Below are positions 1 through 6,335 of a DNA stretch of 8,834 bases, piece after piece. Numbering within the stretch: position 1 is the stretch's first letter; every line of letters begins with the position of its first letter. The notes below the pieces were generated by a model. That model searched no databases, was not told the DNA's origin, and saw only the letters and a program-made list of their open reading frames with translations. This DNA comes from QHXN01 sp040509515. GTDB taxonomy: Bacteria > Acidobacteriota > Blastocatellia > Pyrinomonadales > Pyrinomonadaceae. The translations under genes and the position numbers were made by a program. The DNA is taken from contig JBEVKV010000430.1 of the NCBI GenBank assembly GCA_040509515.1, positions 1 through 8,834 of the forward strand, read 5' to 3'.

Positions 1-57
1 GCTTTGATGCTTCTCAGCGTGACACCGACCCGCTCACTAACGTTCCCGGTTCCGTTT

Positions 58-3000
58 TTAGAAGGTCAAGCGTCCCTGCAGCTCGACGACTCGGCCGGCG
101 AGACCGCGCTCGGAGCGCCCGAAGTTGAAGTCGGAGATGGTCGTGCTCGCGGTGCCAAAGCCGAAGCTCTGGAGGTTGAGGATGTTGAAGGCGTTGAAGA
201 AGTTCGCCTTCACTTCGAGGAACGAAGTCTCGCCGAAGAAGCGCGGCATCGCGAAGCGCTTGGCGACGCTCATGTCCACGTTGAAGTAGCGCGGCCCACG
301 GAACGAGTTGCGCCCCACGCCCGGCAGACGCCCTCTCGAATCGCCCTGCCCGGTCGCCCCGAGCGGGTCGAAGAACTCAAGGCCGCCGCCGGGGAAGTTG
401 CTCCCCGTGATGAAAGCCTCGTCAGAAGAGTCGTCGCCCGCGCCGCCGAAATACTCGACGGGGCGCGCGGGGCAGGTGATGGGACGGTTGGTGGTCTGGC
501 AGTTGCCCGTGACCGGCGTCCACGGGAAGCCCGTGTGCGCCGTCACGATGCCGCTCACCTGCCAGCCGCCGAGGATGGAGCCGAGCGCGTCGCGCCGGTT
601 GCGGAAAACGGGAAGCTCCCACACGCCCGAGCCGATGAAGTGATGCCGCACGTCGTAGTCGGAGGGGCCGCGCTCCTCGCGCACGTCGAGCGGGTAGGTC
701 GGGTTGGTCTGCGAGCCGGGGCCCTCGTTCGAGGCCACGTCGATGCTCTTGGCGAAGCGGTAGTGCGCGTCGAACTGGAAGCCCTGCCCGAACCTGCGCG
801 TGATGCGCGCGAGCATCGCGTTGTAGCTCGAAGTCGTGTCGGGCGTCGGGAAGAAGACGCCGCTGGCGAAGAAGGTGTTGGGGTCGTTCGGGTAGATGAA
901 GCGCTGGTTGACGAGGCGGATCATCTTGCGCCCCGCGCTGCCCTGAAAGCCGACCTCGGCGGTCAGGCGGCCGGGCAGTTGGTACTGGCCTTCGAGCGAG
1001 TAGGTGTAGACGTAAGGCGTCGGCACCTCGGCCGGCGCGCCGTAGACCTCGACCTGCTTGTCGCCGCCCGCGTTGGTCGGGATGCCGGTCGCCGGGTCGA
1101 AGTTGAGCCTGAGCGCCGGGTTGACGGGATAGCTGAACGGCGAGTTGTTCGCGCCGAGCGCGTAGAGAATCTGCCCGCCCGCGAACGGCGTGCTGAAGTC
1201 CTGCGCCGAGGTGCCGCAGCAGATGCGGTAGCGCGCGAGGAAGGGCGGGTTGCCGCGCGAGTTGGCGAAGAGCACGATGGGCACGCGGTTGTAGTTGACC
1301 GCGAACCCGCCGCGCAGAACCATCTTGTTCTCGCGGAAGAGTCCGCCCAGAGAGTCGCCCATGTCGGGGCTCCACGCGAAGCCCATCTTCGGCGCGAAGT
1401 TGTTGCGGTCGGGCGGGTAGAGCTCATCGACGAGCCGGATCGTCGCCGCCGTCAGCCCCGTCTCGGCGGTCGGCCCGAGGACGAGGTTGCTCAGGCGGTT
1501 CTGCTTCTCGGTGAGCGGCGTGAAGTACTCCCAGCGCAGGCCGAGGTTGAGCGTCAGGTTGGGGCGCACCTTCCAGTCGTTCTGCGCGAACGCCGCGTAG
1601 GTCGAGCTGCGGAAGTAGCGCTGCGACTCGGCCGGGCCGCCCGTGCGCGGGTCGGCGTTGATCTGGTAGAAGAGCGGCGCGTCGTTGACGAAGTTGAAGA
1701 GGCCGGCGAAGGTGTAGAGCGGGCGCGAGCCGCCCGAGAGGTCGTTGTTGTCGTGCTCCTTGCGCGCCTCGACGCCGAAGCTCCAGCCCATGCTCCCGCG
1801 CACCCAGCGGAGCGTGTCGCGGAACTCGAAGGTGTTCTCGGCGAAGACGCCCGGCGTCGTCTCGGCCCACGGCGCGCCGAAGCGCAGGCGGTCGCCCGGC
1901 ATCGACTCGATCTCGATGCGCGGGATGCCGAAGTTGGTCTCGGCCGACGACTCGATCTCGTTATAGGCGTAGCGCGTGGCGTTGACGCGCGCCTCGTTGA
2001 CCATCGTCTGCGAGATGACGTGCGTCCACGTCGCCGTCCCGAAGAGGTTGCGCGGCTCGGTGCGGATGTCGCCCATCGGGCGGCTGCGCCCGGCCGAGTC
2101 GCCGCCGAGCCCCTCGAAGCGCGAGAAGTACGAGCTGAAGGTCAGGTTGTCGCGCTCGCTGATGACGAAGTCGAGTCGCGGGTTGAACTGGTTGCCGCGG
2201 CTGACGGTCGGCACGGCGAGCTGGACGAACTGTATGTCGGGGATGCCGTCGAGCCCGCCGCCGTTGAGGTTGTTGAAGGTCAGGTACTGACCCGCCGCGC
2301 CCGCCGGCTTCCCGATGTCGAGCCCGCCCGCGAGCACCTGACACTGGTTGAAGCTGCCCGAGGGGAAGCCCGCGCGGTCGCACGGCGTCGGCACGACCGA
2401 GATGATGCGCGGCTGGATGCCGCTCGCGCCGAAGATGCGCGCGGCGATGCTGCCCGGCCGTGTCTGCTGGACGAGTTGGCGGAACTCGGGCGTCTCGACG
2501 AAGGCGTTGACCGTGTCCGTGTTGCTGCTGCGCAGCGCCTCGTACGAGAAGAAGAAGAACGCCTTGTCCCTCATCAGGCGGAAGGCGGGCGGGCCGCCCG
2601 TGCCGAAGCGCGGCACGGGGATGGGGCCGCCGATGGAGCCGCCGTACTGGTTGAGGTGCTGCTCGACGCGCTGCACGGGCGCGTTGTTGAAGCCGCCGTA
2701 CTTGTTGAAGGAGTTGAGGCCGGGGCTGTTGTTCTTGAGGAAGAGGCTGCCGTGGAAGACGTTGGTGCCGTTCTGCGAGACGGTCAACACCTGCGCGCCC
2801 GAGTTGCGCCCGTACTCGGCCGAGTAGACGTTGGCGATGACGCGCACCTCTTTGACCGACTCCTGATTGGGCGTGACGACGGCCGCGCCGCCGTGGGTCA
2901 GGCTGTTCACGCTCGTCCCGTCGATCTGGAAGTTGTTGGCGGAGACGCGCTGGCCGTTGGCGGAAATCTGCGGCTGGTTCTCGGCCTGAAAGATGGCGCG

Positions 3001-3576
3001 GTTCGAGCCGCGCGGGCCGGTCTGGTTGGGCAGGTCGACGGAGCCGCCCGTCCCCGAGCGCGCGCCCTGTCCGAAGACGCCCGGCGTCAGGCGCAGCAGC
3101 TCGTATGGGTCGCGGCCGAACTGCGGCAGCTCCTTGATCTCGCGCGTGGTGATGGCCTTGCTGATGTTCGCGTTCTCGGTCTCCAGGGCGGGCGTCTGCG
3201 ACTCCGTGACGGTCACGATCTCGGCGACCTCGCCCGCGGTGAGCACCACGTCGAGGCCCTGCACCTGCTCCGCGTTGACGACGAGCCGCTCGAAAGTCGT
3301 CTTCTTAAAACCCACCTTCTCGACGGTCAGCGTGTAGCTGCCGGGCGGCAGCTCCGAGATGCGGTAGAAGCCTTCGCCGCCCGACGTGGCCGTCTGCGTC
3401 CGCCCCGTCTCGTTGTTGCGGAGCGTGAGCGCGGCCTCGGGGATGACCGCGCCCGACGCGTCGGTGACGGTGCCCTGGACGGCGGCGCGGAACTGCGCGC
3501 GCGCCGTCTGCGCCAGCGTCAGCAGCACGAGCGCGCACACGCCCGCGCGGAAGAGAGCCGTCATTGTCTGCCTCAT
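58..3576 (-). CDS. Oar-like TonB-dependent outer-membrane receptor with N-terminal carboxypeptidase-regulatory-like domain
   Basis: Predicted outer-membrane beta-barrel transporter of 1172 aa, energised by TonB/ExbBD; the substrate cannot be read from sequence. Residues 1-27 are a signal peptide ending ARA before Gln28. Residues 31-112 form a CarboxypepD_reg-like beta-sandwich (GTVTDASGAVIPEA, then GEGFYRISELPPGSYTLTV). An EIVTVTE stretch near 119-125 could serve as the TonB box. The plug spans about 125-275, with ANNFQIDGTSVN at 213-223 and the typical plug end SAEYGRNSGAQVLTVSQNG. The rest is barrel, and the protein ends in Phe (GRLTF), as BamA substrates do. Length and order match the large Oar/TonB family that is heavily expanded in Acidobacteriota, where polymer or peptide uptake is often suggested but rarely shown. 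The reading frame stays open to an ATG at 3747, but the start at 3576 has a strong ribosome binding site and begins a clean signal peptide. The frame is intact. Family assignment is firm; the ligand is unknown. Confidence 0.93.
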   Translation of the reverse strand: MRQTMTALFRAGVCALVLLTLAQTARAQFRAAVQGTVTDASGAVIPEAALTLRNNETGRTQTATSGGEGFYRISELPPGSYTLTVEKVGFKKTTFERLVVNAEQVQGLDVVLTAGEVAEIVTVTESQTPALETENANISKAITTREIKELPQFGRDPYELLRLTPGVFGQGARSGTGGSVDLPNQTGPRGSNRAIFQAENQPQISANGQRVSANNFQIDGTSVNSLTHGGAAVVTPNQESVKEVRVIANVYSAEYGRNSGAQVLTVSQNGTNVFHGSLFLKNNSPGLNSFNKYGGFNNAPVQRVEQHLNQYGGSIGGPIPVPRFGTGGPPAFRLMRDKAFFFFSYEALRSSNTDTVNAFVETPEFRQLVQQTRPGSIAARIFGASGIQPRIISVVPTPCDRAGFPSGSFNQCQVLAGGLDIGKPAGAAGQYLTFNNLNGGGLDGIPDIQFVQLAVPTVSRGNQFNPRLDFVISERDNLTFSSYFSRFEGLGGDSAGRSRPMGDIRTEPRNLFGTATWTHVISQTMVNEARVNATRYAYNEIESSAETNFGIPRIEIESMPGDRLRFGAPWAETTPGVFAENTFEFRDTLRWVRGSMGWSFGVEARKEHDNNDLSGGSRPLYTFAGLFNFVNDAPLFYQINADPRTGGPAESQRYFRSSTYAAFAQNDWKVRPNLTLNLGLRWEYFTPLTEKQNRLSNLVLGPTAETGLTAATIRLVDELYPPDRNNFAPKMGFAWSPDMGDSLGGLFRENKMVLRGGFAVNYNRVPIVLFANSRGNPPFLARYRICCGTSAQDFSTPFAGGQILYALGANNSPFSYPVNPALRLNFDPATGIPTNAGGDKQVEVYGAPAEVPTPYVYTYSLEGQYQLPGRLTAEVGFQGSAGRKMIRLVNQRFIYPNDPNTFFASGVFFPTPDTTSSYNAMLARITRRFGQGFQFDAHYRFAKSIDVASNEGPGSQTNPTYPLDVREERGPSDYDVRHHFIGSGVWELPVFRNRRDALGSILGGWQVSGIVTAHTGFPWTPVTGNCQTTNRPITCPARPVEYFGGAGDDSSDEAFITGSNFPGGGLEFFDPLGATGQGDSRGRLPGVGRNSFRGPRYFNVDMSVAKRFAMPRFFGETSFLEVKANFFNAFNILNLQSFGFGTASTTISDFNFGRSERGLAGRVVELQGRLTF

Positions 3577-3585
3577 CTTGAGATG

Positions 3586-3593
3586 ACCTCCTT
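3586..3593 (-). promoter_or_regulatory. Ribosome binding site fixing the start of the TonB receptor
   Basis: On the minus strand the sequence reads AAGGAGGT, a near-perfect anti-16S match, 9 nt before the ATG at 3576. It sets the start 57 codons inside the longest open frame. The second Met, four codons later, is less well spaced. Confidence 0.85.
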
Positions 3594-3736
3594 GCTTGTC
3601 GTCGGCGGCCGGGACGGGGGACGGGGCCGCGTCAATGAACGGAGAGGGGAGGGGCGAAGACGCGCGCAGTAACTCCCGCGCCGCGTCACCTGTTTTGTTA
3701 TATTTGTTGACGGAGCAAGGAATAGCACCCGCGCGG

Positions 3737-3754
3737 GAAAAATTCAATACAAAT
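3737..3754 (-). promoter_or_regulatory. 18-bp AT-rich element upstream of the TonB receptor (copy 1)
   Basis: Read on the minus strand it is ATTTGTATTG followed by AATTTTTC. The same element, 16 of 18 bases identical, lies upstream of the other minus-strand unit at 8763-8780. It sits about 160 nt before the receptor start. Both copies are embedded in GC-rich flanks, so chance similarity from general AT-richness is less likely. It could be part of a promoter or a regulator site; I could not fit a good -35/-10 pair to it at normal spacing. Confidence 0.45.
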
Positions 3755-3816
3755 ATTGGGGCGGGCGTGTGCCGGCATATTTGTCGAGGGTTAGCGCGTG
3801 CGCGAAAAAAAATGCA

Positions 3817-3845
3817 TTGACATAGATTTAAAACAGGAGTAGAAG
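3817..3845 (+). promoter_or_regulatory. Candidate sigma70 promoter for the 4018/4760 pair
   Basis: A perfect -35 hexamer TTGACA (3817-3822) is followed after 17 bp by TAGAAG (3840-3845), a weak -10 with four of six consensus bases. Transcription would begin near 3852, giving a leader of about 165 nt before the ATG at 4018. The -35 and spacing are good; the weak -10 lowers confidence. Confidence 0.5.
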
Positions 3846-3853
3846 TTCTGCGC

Positions 3854-3998
3854 GCCGACTGAGTCGGCTAAGACCTTTAACTCAACTTAGCGGAATGATC
3901 CTTTTCCAACAGCCTCATTCCGCTCGAATACGGTTCGCGTTAGGGTAAATCCCCTAATTAGTTTCCCCTCAGAATCACGGTACTGAAAACTCATCAGT
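3854..3998 (+). promoter_or_regulatory. Hairpin-rich 5' leader of the secreted-protein pair
   Basis: Five inverted repeats follow each other closely. They are GCCGACT/AGTCGGC (3854-3860 with 3862-3868), GCTAAG/CTTAGC (3867-3872 with 3886-3891), AGCGGAATGA/TCATTCCGCT (3889-3898 with 3915-3924, ten perfect pairs), TTAGGG/CCCTAA (3940-3945 with 3952-3957) and ACTGA/TCAGT (3982-3986 with 3994-3998). Neighbouring stems 1, 2 and 3 share two or three bases at their junctions, so they would compete or stack. The first also looks like an operator palindrome, placed just after the predicted transcription start. None is followed by a U-tract, so they are not simple terminators. The C-runs at 3951-3954 and 3965-3968 could pair with the G-run at 4008-4012 that is the only candidate ribosome binding site. 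I do not recognise a known riboswitch class. Confidence 0.45.
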
Positions 3999-4017
3999 TA
4001 GACTGCCGGGGGCGACT

Positions 4018-4722
4018 ATGAAAAAAATCGCCTTGATTACCGTCGCCGCCGTGGCGCTTGCGATAAGCGCCATAGCCGCGAAAGTAATTTCGCCGCTTGC
4101 GGCCGCATACAAGGGGGCGCAGAGCGCCCCGGTCGGAAGTAGGTTGAGTTCTTACGTACGGGAAGCCAAATCCAAAGGTCGCGCTCAGCTCACCATTCCT
4201 TCGCCACTCGTCGACTACGTAACGAACGTCAGAAGCCTGCACGGCGCGTTAAAGTATTATACGTTGGTCGTCGCCACGCCGACGGAGAAGCTCACCGTGG
4301 CGACCGACGACGGAGAGCTTCGCACATGGTACAAGCTAGAAATTAGCGAGAGCCTCACGCCGAAGAAGCACACGCCCTGCCCCGATTGCGCCGCCCCCGG
4401 ACTGCTGCCGCGCGACCTCCTTCCGCTGAATCCCAACCAGATATTAGTCGCGGAAAGGGGCGGGAGTCTGACCGTCGACGGTGTGCGTCTCGACATGAGT
4501 CCCGAATTTAACTTCACGCCGGGCGAGTCGTACCTGCTCTTTTTGCAGGAAGACCAGTCCGGGTTGTTCGGGAGGATAATGGTCGGCCCCGACGCCGTGT
4601 TCAAGGTCACGCCCGACCAGTCTTTAGCCGAAATTAGTGACAGCCCTCACTCTCTGAAAAATATTGTCAAGGAGCAATATCGTGGCAGGCTGCGCGACCT
4701 CAGGGCGGCGGCCCGGCAGTAA
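4018..4722 (+). CDS. Secreted protein of unknown function paired with the matrixin-like protein
   Basis: A 234-aa protein that I cannot assign to a characterised family. Residues 1-21 form a signal peptide or N-terminal anchor: a KK start, then a hydrophobic Ala-rich core ending AIAA. The mature part looks like a compact beta-rich domain. It has alternating strands around YYTLVVATPTEKLTVATDDG (81-100), TWYKLEISESL (103-113), a CPDC motif at 121-124, a GGSLTVDGVRLDM stretch (148-160), GESYLLFLQ (169-177) and a basic Arg/Lys-rich tail (218-234). Known unannotated secreted proteins with a strand pattern of this type (TWYKLEI, then GxxYLLFL) occur in Acidobacteriota; this is from memory, not a search. 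It is the first gene of a two-gene unit, 37 nt before the matrixin-like gene, so a role as partner, chaperone or inhibitor of that protein is possible but unproven. The ATG follows a G-run (4008-4012) rather than a canonical ribosome binding site, so translation may be weak or controlled by the leader. Confidence 0.85.
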   Translation: MKKIALITVAAVALAISAIAAKVISPLAAAYKGAQSAPVGSRLSSYVREAKSKGRAQLTIPSPLVDYVTNVRSLHGALKYYTLVVATPTEKLTVATDDGELRTWYKLEISESLTPKKHTPCPDCAAPGLLPRDLLPLNPNQILVAERGGSLTVDGVRLDMSPEFNFTPGESYLLFLQEDQSGLFGRIMVGPDAVFKVTPDQSLAEISDSPHSLKNIVKEQYRGRLRDLRAAARQ

Positions 4723-4759
4723 GTAGGCGGTAGGTAAAACTTAAACAGGACTTACCTCA

Positions 4760-6187
4760 ATGAGAGTCTTTTTAAGTGTTCTCCTCACGATAGCAATCCC
4801 CACGGCGGCGCTCTCCCAGTCCTCCCGTTGCCCTCCCTGTTTCAGCGGATACAACGGCACGCTCCCGGCGATGCGACCCGACGGCTCCACGCGTGTGACG
4901 CCGGACGGAAGGCTGATTATCACAGTCAGGATTGACGGGAGTTGGGATCAGTCGCCCGGCCAGACCAACGAAAAAGTTTGGAAGGCCACCGCCGGTTGCC
5001 CCGAGTGCTCGCCGCCGACTAAAGGCGCGCTGGAGATGTGGAATGAGGCGACCGACGCGCAGGGGCAAAAAATTCCGTACAAACTGGAATTAGATCAGGG
5101 GGACGGGGACGCGGCAGTGGTCATCGTTAAAGGTGACAGCGCTTCGGCCGGGTTCGGCAGTATGGACATGTCACAAAGGCCGTACCGGATGAAGCTAGAC
5201 CCGCAAAACGGGTCGATTGATCTGGCATCGGTGCGCGCGCGCATCGCCCACGAACTCGGCCACGTATTGGGGTTGGCCCAGGCGAGGTCGGGCTGCGGTG
5301 GCACCACCCTGATGTCGGACGGCAACACCAGCGAAACCGGCGTGATGACGCACACGCAGGTTACGTCTAACGACGTTTCCCGGGTGCGCGAGAACAGGGA
5401 GCCGAATAACCAATGCGAGGTTCAATTCACCGGAGGGGTTCAAGGCAACGAGTGTTATGACGAGGACAACGACGGGCTCTCGACGTGCGACGGCGACTGT
5501 AACGACAATGACCCCTACCACGATTACGACTGCGGCGGCGGCGGTCTGGGGAGCTGCAACCCTGTGCTCTATCAGGACTGCCTCAACGTGGACGGCGCGC
5601 GCTGGAACGAGCCGACCTGCCAGTGCATCGGCTACCCGTCGCCCGTCCTCCTCGACACTTCCGGCGACGGGTTCAGACTGACGAGCGCCGCGGCCGGCGT
5701 CCGCTTCGACCTCGACAGCGACGGCGTGCCCGAGAGGCTGGCGTGGACGAGCGCCGGGTCGGACGACGCGTGGCTCGCCTTAGACCGCGACGGCGACGGC
5801 GCGATCGATGACGGGCGGGAGTTGTTCGGCAACTTCACGGCTCAACCTGCTCCGCCCGCGGGCGAGGAGAGGAACGGCTTCCTCGCGCTCGCCGAGTTCG
5901 ACAGAGCGGAGAACGGCGGCGTGGCGGACGGCGTGATAGACGGGCGCGACTTCATCTACTCGTCGCTGCGGCTGTGGCGAGACGCGAACCACGACGGGGT
6001 GTCGCAGCCGGGCGAGTTGCACACGCTGCCGGCGCTCGACGTGGCGCGCATCCACGTCGGCTACAAGAGGTCGAAGAAGGCCGACGCATACGGCAACCAG
6101 TTCCGCTACCGCGCGAAGGTCGACGACGCGCAGGGCGCGAAGGTGAGCCGATGGGCGTGGGATGTCTTCCTCGTTACGGGTCGGTAA
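4760..6187 (+). CDS. Secreted matrixin-like metalloprotease with MopE-type motif and FrpC-like EF-hand C-terminal domain
   Basis: A 475-aa exported protein. Residues 1-19 are a signal peptide (ALS before Gln20). Residues about 50-215 resemble a matrixin/M10-type catalytic domain: helix region near 88-98 (GALEMWNEATD), then HELGHVLGLAQ at 164-174. His164, Glu165 and His168 give the HExxH zinc site, but the third ligand position, His or Asp in metzincins, is Gln174. Met185 or Met196 (GVMTH) could supply the Met-turn. Residues 232-258 (CYDEDNDGLSTCDGDCNDND) match the putative metal-binding motif seen in MopE-like proteins. Residues 296-472 match the FrpC/RTX-associated calcium domain: DTSGDG, DLDSDG, DRDGDGAIDDGRELFG (342-357) and DANHDGVSQPGEL (408-420). 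CPPC (24-27) and CPEC (80-83) are further cysteine pairs. An AGGA ribosome binding site lies 9 nt before the ATG. It likely acts outside the cell in a calcium-dependent way; peptidase activity is uncertain because of Gln174. Confidence 0.87.
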   Translation: MRVFLSVLLTIAIPTAALSQSSRCPPCFSGYNGTLPAMRPDGSTRVTPDGRLIITVRIDGSWDQSPGQTNEKVWKATAGCPECSPPTKGALEMWNEATDAQGQKIPYKLELDQGDGDAAVVIVKGDSASAGFGSMDMSQRPYRMKLDPQNGSIDLASVRARIAHELGHVLGLAQARSGCGGTTLMSDGNTSETGVMTHTQVTSNDVSRVRENREPNNQCEVQFTGGVQGNECYDEDNDGLSTCDGDCNDNDPYHDYDCGGGGLGSCNPVLYQDCLNVDGARWNEPTCQCIGYPSPVLLDTSGDGFRLTSAAAGVRFDLDSDGVPERLAWTSAGSDDAWLALDRDGDGAIDDGRELFGNFTAQPAPPAGEERNGFLALAEFDRAENGGVADGVIDGRDFIYSSLRLWRDANHDGVSQPGELHTLPALDVARIHVGYKRSKKADAYGNQFRYRAKVDDAQGAKVSRWAWDVFLVTGR

Positions 6188-6215
6188 GTAAACAGAGGTG
6201 CGAAACGTTGAAGTT

Positions 6216-6263
6216 CGGCGCGGTCACTCCGGAGTGAGGAGGACCGCGCCGGCTTCTTGTTTT
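6216..6263 (+). terminator. Intrinsic terminator ending the 4018/4760 unit
   Basis: CGGCGCGGTC (6216-6225) pairs perfectly over ten bases with GACCGCGCCG (6242-6251). After a bulged A the stem extends by CTCC (6227-6230) with GGAG (6238-6241), closing on a 7-nt loop. A T-rich tail (CTTCTTGTTTT) follows at 6253-6263. It starts 29 nt after the stop at 6187. It may also slow leftward transcription arriving from the glycosyltransferase gene, but there is no clear T-tract on that side. Confidence 0.85.
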
Positions 6264-6335
6264 GTGCGGTCGGGTGGACGCCGTTGTGAGGCGCGCCGTA
6301 CGTAATCGCTCTGCGGGACGGTTGGGGGGCGTTCT

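Larger units (their letters stand above)
3577..4017. other. Divergent intergenic region, AT-rich islands and inverted repeats
   Basis: This 441-bp stretch separates the receptor (leftward) from the secreted-protein pair (rightward). I find no convincing gene in it. The part near the receptor (3577-3690) is GC-rich leader. From about 3690 to 3840 come AT-rich islands, including three copies of ATATTTGT (plus strand 3700-3707 and 3777-3784; minus strand 3749-3756) and a CCCGCGCGGG palindrome at 3728-3737. From about 3817 onward are a candidate promoter and a hairpin-rich leader for the rightward genes. Short open frames here look like chance or shadow frames: none has a ribosome binding site or recognisable protein sequence. 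Confidence 0.7.

Noticed and set aside
1..57. A terminator after the TonB receptor
   Set aside because: Only short imperfect complementarity and no T-tract on the minus strand within the window; the true terminator may lie outside it.
4..3672. A 1222-codon open frame on the plus strand, antisense to the TonB receptor
   Set aside because: Its translation is dominated by Ala, Arg, Glu and Val with no domain or motif, as expected from the complement of GC-biased codons. The minus-strand frame encodes a clearly recognisable receptor with a ribosome binding site and signal peptide.
3577..3747. N-terminal extension of the TonB receptor to an ATG at 3747
   Set aside because: It would place 57 odd residues before a clean signal peptide, and the start at 3576 has an AAGGAGGT site at good spacing. 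The upstream ATG also lies inside the AT-rich element.
3596..3820. A possible 74-aa small protein on the plus strand in the divergent region
   Set aside because: No ribosome binding site, no hydrophobic or domain signal, and it runs through the putative upstream elements of the receptor and into the -35 hexamer of the rightward promoter.
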